A stretch of DNA of 5,013 nt. It comes from an uncultured Clostridia bacterium. Lineage in GTDB: Bacteria; Bacillota; Clostridia; Christensenellales; CAG-314. Made by a program: the position numbers and the translations under genes. Shown here piece after piece: positions 1 to 4,999 of this stretch; position 1 is the stretch's first letter; each line of letters starts with the position of its first letter. The DNA is taken from the NCBI GenBank assembly GCA_934294965.1, contig CAKRAM010000071.1, positions 1 to 5,013 of the forward strand, in the 5' to 3' direction. The notes beneath the pieces are model-generated. The model was given only the letters and a program-made list of their open reading frames with translations. It searched no databases and was not told the origin of the DNA.

Positions 1-329
1 AGATTTTCGTATCCAGAAAGATGGAAGAAGAAGCGGCTCTCGAAGCGCAAGCACAAAAAGATACGCAAGCCAACAAGGAAGCACAAATCGATCCGTTGTG
101 CAAAAAGGCACTGCGTTTTTGGCTGGAAAAGAACGGCGGGCGCGCGTCGATTGCATCAATTCAACGCAGCCTTGCAATAGGCTTTAACCGTGCGGGAAGA
201 ATTATGGACACGTTGCAGCGCTTGCATTACGTTGAAGAGCCTTCCGCAAGTGAATCCGGCAACAAAGCGTTGATGGTTTTGGTTACGCTTGACCAATTGG
301 ATGAGCTTTTCCCGGAATTGGAAGATTAG
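1..329 (+). CDS. ftsK: DNA translocase FtsK/SpoIIIE, C-terminal end (gamma domain), 5'-truncated by window
   Basis: Only the last ~109 codons are present; the frame is open through the left edge, so the ATG at 21 is internal and not a start. An E/A/Q/K-rich linker (about the first 23 residues after that Met) leads into a winged-helix gamma domain at about nt 90-290. Family hallmarks are ASIASIQR, then IGFNRAGRIMD, matching the usual 'S.S.LQR.f.IGYnRAarimd' helix. In FtsK/SpoIIIE this domain reads the polar sequences that steer the hexameric membrane-anchored motor, which pumps DNA through the division or sporulation septum. The motor and membrane domains lie outside the window. The wing looks longer than usual (EPSASESGNKALMVLVT instead of a short GSK-R-VLV turn), and the usual RRFRIGY is RSLAIGF. 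The stop TAG at 327-329 is followed by rimO after one base. Whether it is the vegetative FtsK or sporulation SpoIIIE paralogue cannot be decided from this end. Confidence 0.9.
   Translation, partial: IFVSRKMEEEAALEAQAQKDTQANKEAQIDPLCKKALRFWLEKNGGRASIASIQRSLAIGFNRAGRIMDTLQRLHYVEEPSASESGNKALMVLVTLDQLDELFPELED
320..325 (+). promoter_or_regulatory. Shine-Dalgarno of rimO, decides start at 331
   Basis: GGAAGA lies 5 nt before the ATG at 331. The frame is also open back to an ATG at 289, but that start would place 14 extra residues inside the ftsK end. Homologues begin with the short run MKEKIGVVSLGC, so 331 is preferred. The site sits within the last codons of ftsK, which favours translational coupling. 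Confidence 0.6.
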
Positions 330-330
330 T

Positions 331-1659
331 ATGAAAGAAAAAATCGGAGTGGTGTCGCTCGGCTGCGACAAAAACAGGGTGGACACCGAAGTGATGCTCG
401 GATATTTGAAGGACGGCGGTTACGAAATTACAGCCGATCCGTCGGATGCCGACGTTATTATAATAAACACTTGCGCCTTTTTGGAGTCCTCCAGAAAAGA
501 GTCAATAGACACTATTTTGGAAATGGCGGACTTCAAAACGCAAGGTAAGTGCCAAAAAGTTATCGTTACCGGTTGCCTTGGACAAAAATTCGGTAGTGAA
601 GTGTTGGACGGCATGGACGAAGTCGACGCGGTGGTGGGAACTGACGATTACGCGGAAATTTGCAATATCGTTGCGGCAACTCTTGGCGGAGAACGTAAAA
701 AATATCAAAACTGCAACACAGCCATAACCTTCGGCAAGCGCGTTTTAACAACTTCGCCGCACGTGGCTTACCTAAAAATTGCCGATGGTTGCAATAACTT
801 TTGCACATACTGCCTTATTCCGTACATACGCGGACGTTTTCGTTCCGTGCCTATGGAAAAAATTGTTGCCGAAGCAAAAACTCTTGCCGAGGGCGGCGTA
901 AAAGAACTGATTTTGGTTGCACAGGACACCACAAAATACGGCGACGATTTGTACGGCAAGCCGATGATTGTCGAGTTGGTTAAACAGCTGTCTGCAATCG
1001 AAAAAATAAGTTGGATACGCCTTTTGTATTGCTATCCGGAATTGATGAGCGACGAACTCATCGAGGAGATTCGCACAAATGAAAAAGTCGTAAATTGCGT
1101 CGATATTCCGTTGCAACACGTAAACGACGGAATTTTGAAGGCAATGAATCGCAAATCGGACGGCGCATCGATACGCGCATTATTTGACAAGCTGTCGGAC
1201 GCTGATATTGCGGTGCGTTCTACATTTATTTGCGGCTTCCCCGGTGAAACAAAACAAACTATTGAAGAAATGGGTGAGTTTTTGCTTAAATACAAACTTC
1301 GTAATGTTGGATTTTTTGCTTATTCCAAAGAAGACGGAACGGTCGCTGCCAAAATGAAAAACCAAGTTAAGGCGTCAACTAAGAAGTCGTATGTTGCAAA
1401 GATGTACAAAACGCAGCAGAAAGTCGTTGCGGAATTGAACAAAACCGACGTTGGCAAAACTTACAAGTGCATCGTCGATTGTTTGGATAATATCGACGGC
1501 GATAACTATGTTTACAAAGCGCGTACGTACTATATGGCGCCGGATATCGACGGTGTTGTGTATGTAATTTCGCCGCAAAAACTTAACGTCGGAGAATTTT
1601 ACAACGTAAAAATAACAAATGCTTTAGAGTACGATCTGATCGGGGAGGTTGTGGAATGA
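331..1659 (+). CDS. rimO: Ribosomal protein S12 (uS12) aspartate beta-methylthiotransferase RimO
   Basis: The 442-residue protein has the usual length for RimO. This cytosolic radical-SAM enzyme adds a methylthio group to a conserved aspartate (Asp89 in E. coli numbering) of ribosomal protein uS12. Domains in order: an N-terminal UPF0004 domain (about 1-110) with three cluster cysteines, C12 (SLGCDKNRVD), C48 (NTCAF) and C82 (TGCLGQ); a radical-SAM core (about 140-370) with CxxxCxxC at C154, C158 and C161 (DGCNNFCTYC), followed by IPYIRGRFRS; and a C-terminal TRAM domain (about 372-442). Further family motifs are DIPLQHVNDGILKAMNRK, RSTFICGFPGET and YSKEDGT. The short N-terminus and RimO-type core favour RimO over the tRNA enzymes MiaB and MtaB. 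Start 331 is chosen from the Shine-Dalgarno and the family N-terminus. The 3' end overlaps pgsA by 4 nt (ATGA). No key residue is missing. Confidence 0.95.
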   Translation: MKEKIGVVSLGCDKNRVDTEVMLGYLKDGGYEITADPSDADVIIINTCAFLESSRKESIDTILEMADFKTQGKCQKVIVTGCLGQKFGSEVLDGMDEVDAVVGTDDYAEICNIVAATLGGERKKYQNCNTAITFGKRVLTTSPHVAYLKIADGCNNFCTYCLIPYIRGRFRSVPMEKIVAEAKTLAEGGVKELILVAQDTTKYGDDLYGKPMIVELVKQLSAIEKISWIRLLYCYPELMSDELIEEIRTNEKVVNCVDIPLQHVNDGILKAMNRKSDGASIRALFDKLSDADIAVRSTFICGFPGETKQTIEEMGEFLLKYKLRNVGFFAYSKEDGTVAAKMKNQVKASTKKSYVAKMYKTQQKVVAELNKTDVGKTYKCIVDCLDNIDGDNYVYKARTYYMAPDIDGVVYVISPQKLNVGEFYNVKITNALEYDLIGEVVE

Positions 1660-2312
1660 ATTTGCCTAATAAGTTGTCGCTGTTGCGCATTTGCTTGATT
1701 CCGTTTTTTGTTGCGGCGTACTTTTTACCATTTTGGTGGGGTGCAATCGTTGCCGTAGGAATATTTATTCTTGCGGCATTCACTGACTTTTTGGACGGTC
1801 ACATTGCAAGGAAGTACAACCTCGTAACCGATTTGGGCAAGTTGCTCGATCCGATTGCCGACAAAATTTTGGTTTGCGCTGCGTTGTTTTGCTTAGCGGC
1901 AACTAATCCGATTACAACTGTATACCAGCCTATTGATATCTCGACGATAAAACCATATTTCGATTTGGTTCAAACCGGCGGTTACGTGTTTTTTGCCGTT
2001 TGCGGAACGTTGATTTTGTCCCGCGAGCTTTTGATTTCGGCAGTAAGAATGATTGCCGCAAGCAAAGGTGTTGTGGTGCAGGCAAACATTTACGGCAAAG
2101 TTAAAACCGTATTTCAAGTTGTAAGCTTGCCCTGTTTGTTGCTTCTTCGTTGTACGTCATTTGAGCAATGCACGGGAATGTTGTTCTTTACGATTTTGAT
2201 GTATGTGGGCCTCGTGCTGTTTGTCGTAGCCGTAGTGTTGACAATCGTCTCCGGAATTATATATCTCGTGCAAAATATAAAGGTTTTTGCCGAGAAAACC
2301 AAGGAAGAATAG
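1656..2312 (+). CDS. pgsA: CDP-diacylglycerol--glycerol-3-phosphate 3-phosphatidyltransferase (PgsA)
   Basis: The protein has 218 residues and is an integral membrane enzyme of the CDP-alcohol phosphatidyltransferase family. PgsA makes phosphatidylglycerophosphate from CDP-diacylglycerol and glycerol-3-phosphate, the committed step to phosphatidylglycerol and cardiolipin. The complete signature D-x2-D-G-x2-A-R-x8-G-x3-D-x3-D is visible: D44, D47-G48, A51-R52, G61, D65, D69. The N-terminus NLPNKLSLLRICLIP and the later LSRELLISAVRMIAASKG...GKVKTVFQ are typical of PgsA rather than of phosphatidylserine or cardiolipin enzymes of the same fold. Hydrophobic segments lie near 9-43, 70-83, 108-125, 152-166 and 174-206. 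It is longer than the usual ~180-195 residues, mainly through a loop at about 84-107. GGGGAGG (1642-1648) 7 nt before the ATG fixes the start, and the ATGA overlap with rimO suggests coupled translation. The catalytic family is certain; the exact acceptor is inferred from motifs and context. Confidence 0.93.
   Translation: MNLPNKLSLLRICLIPFFVAAYFLPFWWGAIVAVGIFILAAFTDFLDGHIARKYNLVTDLGKLLDPIADKILVCAALFCLAATNPITTVYQPIDISTIKPYFDLVQTGGYVFFAVCGTLILSRELLISAVRMIAASKGVVVQANIYGKVKTVFQVVSLPCLLLLRCTSFEQCTGMLFFTILMYVGLVLFVVAVVLTIVSGIIYLVQNIKVFAEKTKEE
2301..2307 (+). promoter_or_regulatory. Shine-Dalgarno of cinA, decides start at 2314
   Basis: AAGGAAG lies 6 nt before the ATG at 2314, within the last pgsA codons. 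The frame also contains an ATG at 2287, which would add nine basic residues read from inside pgsA and has no comparable site. The 2314 start gives MIKVIS, matching the short beta-strand start of CinA proteins. Confidence 0.6.
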
Positions 2313-2313
2313 A

Positions 2314-3483
2314 ATGATAAAGGTTATATCTAAAAAATACTCGCAAGCGTTAAAAGTTTTGTGCGAAAAGTTGGATGACAAATCTGCCGCTTACGATTTA
2401 ATTTTGTCGCCGTCGTTGGCGTCTTCGGCGGGTTACCTTAAAGGTGCCGTCGATTCCGGTTGCCAAGCGGTGATACTTGTCGGTAATGTTTCGGAGTACG
2501 TGGAGTTGTTCGGCTCAACCTTTGGTGTTTGCCTGTTTTATGACAAGTATGCCGAGAAAATCGTTGCCGAATTTTGCAAATTGACAAAATCCGATTTGCC
2601 TCCGAGGCATGTTATGGACAAAATTTGCCTCATTCCGGAAGCGTTCAATCATTTGTCTGCTGCAAACGGTTACCAATGCGCTTGCTTTGGCGTGTACGGC
2701 AGGTGCCATGTGTACATTATTCCTGCCGACGCAAAAGAATGCGTGAACGTTTTTGATAACTACATTTCGGGCGATTTGCTCAAGGGCAACGCCGACGGGC
2801 ATCGTTATTGCTTCAAATTGTTCGGCTTATCTCAAAAAGATGCCGAAGCAAGGCTTGCAAGGTTAAATCCGATTGTTTCCAAAACTTGCGACACAACAAA
2901 TTTGGATAGCAAAATCGTGCTGAACTTCCCTCAACGTTGTGCAAAAAGCGTTATTACGGACACGTTGGAAATGTTCAGAAAGATGTTTGCCGAGTACATA
3001 TACGCAACCACCGATCAATCTTTGGCTAAAACGGTGGTGTCAGTTCTGATGAAGTTGGACAAGCGGCTTTCCGTTGCGGAGTCGATTACAGGCGGAATGA
3101 TTTCTTCGTCGCTTGTGGATGTGGCAGGCGCAAGCAACGTATTTTTTGAAGGCGCGGTGACCTATGCAACGCAGGCAAAATGTAAGCGACTGGGTATCAG
3201 TCCGCATTTTGTGGACGAGTACGGAGTCGTTTCGGCGGAAGTTGCCAAGGAAATGGTTCGTGGCTTGCTTGCGGACAAGGCAACGGACATTGCCGTTTCC
3301 ACAACGGGTTACGCAGGACCGAGTTCCGATCCCGGGTACCCCGTCGGATTGTGTTATATCGGGGTGGGTTCGGAAAAGGGCATAAACGCGAATCGATATG
3401 TTTTTGTCGGCGACAGGAATTCCGTTCGCGCGCAGGCGTGCAATGCGGCACTGTTTGCCGTCTATAAAACTATTGTCCGATAA
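2314..3483 (+). CDS. cinA: CinA family protein with degenerate N-terminal MoaB-like domain and intact C-terminal PncC-type amidohydrolase domain
   Basis: The protein has 389 residues, slightly short for two-domain CinA (about 410-420). The C-terminal domain (about 240-389) is clear: AESITGG (E256, S257; the usual AESCTGG with C to I), GAVTYATQAK (Y284, K289), YGVVSAEVAKEM and TTGYAGPSS. In PncC this Ser/Lys/Tyr set deamidates nicotinamide mononucleotide in pyridine-nucleotide salvage, so the residues needed appear present. The N-terminal half (1-150) aligns only loosely with the COG1058 molybdopterin-binding-like domain. At 54-67 the signature TGGLGPTxDDxT is replaced by VGNVSEYVELFG, and the LPGPP loop is IPADA (136-140). 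The linker domain is still recognisable (FKLFGLSQKDAEARL, about 168-181). N-terminal activities reported in some CinA proteins, such as ADP-ribose pyrophosphatase, are therefore doubtful here. It has 15 cysteines. It lies one base after pgsA and 30 nt before recA, the standard cinA-recA arrangement. A competence role is not implied by the sequence. Confidence 0.9.
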   Translation: MIKVISKKYSQALKVLCEKLDDKSAAYDLILSPSLASSAGYLKGAVDSGCQAVILVGNVSEYVELFGSTFGVCLFYDKYAEKIVAEFCKLTKSDLPPRHVMDKICLIPEAFNHLSAANGYQCACFGVYGRCHVYIIPADAKECVNVFDNYISGDLLKGNADGHRYCFKLFGLSQKDAEARLARLNPIVSKTCDTTNLDSKIVLNFPQRCAKSVITDTLEMFRKMFAEYIYATTDQSLAKTVVSVLMKLDKRLSVAESITGGMISSSLVDVAGASNVFFEGAVTYATQAKCKRLGISPHFVDEYGVVSAEVAKEMVRGLLADKATDIAVSTTGYAGPSSDPGYPVGLCYIGVGSEKGINANRYVFVGDRNSVRAQACNAALFAVYKTIVR

Positions 3484-3498
3484 AGTTGAAATAATTAC

Positions 3499-3504
3499 AG
3501 GAGA
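3499..3504 (+). promoter_or_regulatory. Shine-Dalgarno of recA
   Basis: AGGAGA lies 9 nt before the recA ATG at 3514, in the only real gap of the gene cluster (3484-3513). No hairpin terminator and no convincing promoter are visible in this gap. The best pair is TTGCCG (3455-3460) with GATAAA (3479-3484) at 18-nt spacing inside the cinA end, and it is weak. A Gram-positive SOS box (GAAC-N4-GTTC) was not found here. Confidence 0.7.
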
Positions 3505-3513
3505 TATATAAAA

Positions 3514-4533
3514 ATGACCGAAGACAAGAAAAAAGCTCTGGAACAAACCATTTTGCAAATCGAAAAGGAATTCGGTAAAGGCTCGATTATGAAATTGGGT
3601 AGTTATGCCGCATCTCGTAGTATAGAAGTTATTCCTACAGGGTGCTTGCCTCTTGATATTGCGCTGGGCGTGGGCGGACTTCCCAAAGGACGCATTATCG
3701 AAATATACGGGCCCGAAGCGTCCGGTAAAACTACCGTAACGTTGCATGTTATCGCGCAAGTTCAAAAAATGGGCGGAACGGCTGCGTTTATCGACGCCGA
3801 ACAAGCGTTAGATCCCGTTTATGCCGCAAATCTTGGCATCAATTTGGACGATTTGTACATTTCGCAACCGGATAACGGCGAACAAGCGCTGGATATTTTG
3901 GACTATTTGGTGCGTAGCAATGCTGTAGATTTGGTGGTAGTGGACTCGGTTGCCGCGCTTACCCCCAAAGCCGAATTGGAAGGCGATATGGGCGATAGTC
4001 ATATGGGCGTTCAAGCACGTTTGATGTCCCAATGCTTGCGCAAAATCATTGCTGCGGGAAACAAATCCAACACTTGCGTAATTTTTATCAACCAATTGCG
4101 TGATAAAATCGGCGTAATGTTTGGCAGCCCGGAAACGACGACGGGAGGCAAAGCGTTAAAATTCTATTCCAGCGTTCGATTGGACGTTCGCAAAATTGAC
4201 CAAGTTAAGGATGGTACGGAAATCGTCGGAAGCAAAACCCGCGTTAAAGTTGTCAAAAACAAGGTTGCTCCTCCTTTCAAAACTGCCGAGTTCGAAATCA
4301 TTTTTGGCAAAGGAATCTCCAATTCTGGCTGCGTGTTGGATATGGCGGTGCAAGCAGGTATAGTTGAAAAGAGTGGTTCTTGGTTCAGTTACAACGGCGA
4401 AAAAGTGGGACAGGGCAGAGAAAATGCCAAAAAGTGGTTGGAAAACAATCCGGAAATTATGGATACTATCCAATCGCAAATCAAAGAACGCTTTTTGCCC
4501 AAAACTACTACGGAAAATACCGAAAACGCATAG
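3514..4533 (+). CDS. recA: Recombinase RecA
   Basis: The protein has 339 residues and is collinear with E. coli RecA through the core. It is the cytosolic ATP-dependent strand-exchange protein that forms filaments on single-stranded DNA, drives homologous repair and stimulates LexA self-cleavage where LexA exists. Walker A is GPEASGKTT (66-74, K72), catalytic E96 lies in FIDAEQALDP, and Walker B is LVVVDS (D144). Loop L1 is around EGDMGDSHMG (156-165), and Q194 in FINQ is followed by loop L2 with GVMFGSPETTTGG (200-212). The C-terminal domain contains VKVVKNK, APPFK and GKGISNSG, and ends in a short tail (KTTTENTENA) less acidic than in Proteobacteria. The residue after E96 is Gln where most RecA proteins have His, and Walker A has Ala69 where Ser is usual. 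N-terminal MTEDKKKALEQTILQIEKEFGKGSIMKLG is of the Firmicutes type, and AGGAG upstream fixes the start. The gene is complete, with no intein or frameshift. Confidence 0.98.
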   Translation: MTEDKKKALEQTILQIEKEFGKGSIMKLGSYAASRSIEVIPTGCLPLDIALGVGGLPKGRIIEIYGPEASGKTTVTLHVIAQVQKMGGTAAFIDAEQALDPVYAANLGINLDDLYISQPDNGEQALDILDYLVRSNAVDLVVVDSVAALTPKAELEGDMGDSHMGVQARLMSQCLRKIIAAGNKSNTCVIFINQLRDKIGVMFGSPETTTGGKALKFYSSVRLDVRKIDQVKDGTEIVGSKTRVKVVKNKVAPPFKTAEFEIIFGKGISNSGCVLDMAVQAGIVEKSGSWFSYNGEKVGQGRENAKKWLENNPEIMDTIQSQIKERFLPKTTTENTENA

Positions 4534-4552
4534 TACTATTTTACGCATAGTA
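4526..4552 (+). repeat. Short direct repeat spanning the recA stop codon
   Basis: ACGCATAGTA occurs exactly at 4526-4535 and 4543-4552, 17 nt apart; the first copy contains the recA TAG. ATAGTACTAT (4530-4539) is a perfect palindrome, and TACTAT (4534-4539) can pair with ATAGTA (4547-4552) over a 7-nt loop. The following bases, TAATATTTTTGC, are T-rich. It may be a very weak AT-only hairpin or a small duplication; it is too weak to call a terminator. Confidence 0.45.
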
Positions 4553-4647
4553 TAATATTTTTGCTTATTTTCACTCTTGATGCTGCTCAAAACATTGGTG
4601 TTTATTTGTTTTCGAATTTTGCAGGGCACCAGTAAAATTATATCGTT

Positions 4648-4690
4648 TGACGGGTTTCGGTATTGCCGAGGCCCGTCATTTTTGCTTTTT
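4648..4690 (+). terminator. Strong intrinsic terminator downstream of recA
   Basis: The left arm TGACGGGTTTCGG (4648-4660) pairs over all 13 positions (two G-U) with CCGAGGCCCGTCA (4666-4678) around the 5-nt loop TATTG. It is followed by TTTTTGCTTTTTT (4679-4691). It ends the recA transcript 114 nt after the stop codon. The bases on the left flank are not T-rich in reverse, so it should act mainly on the + strand. Confidence 0.93.
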
Positions 4691-4736
4691 TCGAAAAAAA
4701 TAATCGTCGTTAGCCATGGCGTACATCAAAAAAAGT

Positions 4737-4748
4737 TCCTACGTAGGA
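4737..4748. promoter_or_regulatory. 12-bp perfect palindrome, possible protein-binding site
   Basis: TCCTACGTAGGA is its own reverse complement. It sits between the recA terminator and the tandem repeat. Symmetry of this length suggests an operator-like site for a dimeric protein, but there is no adjoining gene or clear promoter to regulate, and a chance occurrence is possible. It has too little loop to be an RNA hairpin. Confidence 0.3.
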
Positions 4749-4923
4749 TGGCGATTTTACAATTGCATTTAACTTATTTGCGTAGTACACAGGGATAATG
4801 CGGCAACGCAATATGGTAGTTTATCAATTGTACAGTACTTGTTTGCGCAGTACGCAGGGGCAGTACTAGATAAATATGGTGTTTAGTAATTGCATAAAAT
4901 ATTGCCTAGTTTATAAATTTTAA
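4748..4923 (+). repeat. Degenerate tandem repeat, ~62-65 bp unit, two good copies plus partial third
   Basis: The repeat core begins at 4760 (CAATTG), at 4825 (CAATTG) and at 4887 (TAATTG), giving periods of 65 and 62 nt. In the first two copies CAATTG is followed, after six variable bases, by a 23-base block that differs at only three positions and includes TTTGCGYAGTACRCAGGG. Each core is preceded by a related lead-in: GGATGGCGATTTTA (4747), ATATGGTAGTTTAT (4811) and ATATGGTGTTTAG (4874). The third copy is strongly diverged (AATTGCAT and TATTGCCTAG). The array lies between the two + strand terminators, so it could be transcribed. It is not CRISPR-like: the repeats are imperfect and there are no uniform spacers. 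Confidence 0.6.
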
Positions 4924-4925
4924 TG

Positions 4926-4962
4926 GCGAGGCTGGAAATTTTCTTTCTTGACCTCGCTTTTT
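4926..4962 (+). terminator. Second intrinsic terminator, no recognised gene upstream
   Basis: GCGAGG (4926-4931) pairs with CCTCGC (4952-4957), followed directly by TTTTT (4958-4962). The 20-nt loop can be shortened by GAAA (4935-4938) pairing with TTTC (4944-4947). It is weaker than the first terminator. It lies about 240 nt after the recA terminator with only the tandem repeat between, so it either backs up recA termination or ends a separate untranslated transcript. Confidence 0.65.
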
Positions 4963-4971
4963 CTATGTTAG

Positions 4972-4999
4972 TTGCTTGTTATTTTGATTCTCCTAATAT
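4972..4999 (+). promoter_or_regulatory. Weak candidate promoter for the gene beyond the right edge
   Basis: TTGCTT (4972-4977) and TAATAT (4994-4999) stand 16 nt apart, just after the second terminator. The -35 and -10 matches are partial. Position after a terminator and near the likely next gene is the main support. Confidence 0.25.

Noticed and set aside
289..330. Upstream ATG start for rimO
   Set aside because: It would add 14 residues read inside ftsK, has no ribosome binding site, and family members start at MKEKIGVVSLGC.
3040..3804. 254-codon open frame on the minus strand across the cinA/recA junction
   Set aside because: It is antisense to two certain genes, has low-complexity R/N/H-rich composition and lacks a ribosome binding site; a shadow of the codon bias.
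4156..4629. 157-codon minus-strand frame opposite the recA 3' end
   Set aside because: It lies antisense to recA, no family is recognisable and there is no credible ribosome binding site.
4716..4772. 18-codon frame starting ATGGCGTACATC
   Set aside because: No ribosome binding site, no recognisable product and it ends inside the first repeat; length is within chance expectation.
4577..4798. 73-codon + strand frame after recA
   Set aside because: It reads straight through the strong terminator hairpin and into the tandem repeat, has no ribosome binding site and no protein family resemblance. Its last 16 codons are discussed separately as a repeat-unit frame.
4890..4917. TTGCAT (4890-4895) and TATAAA (4912-4917), 16-nt spacing, as a promoter
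   Set aside because: The -35 match is poor and transcription would begin almost at the second terminator hairpin, giving a transcript of only about 40 nt.
4748..4923. CRISPR array
   Set aside because: Only two similar copies plus a decayed third, imperfect repeats, unit length and layout unlike repeat-spacer arrays, and no cas genes.
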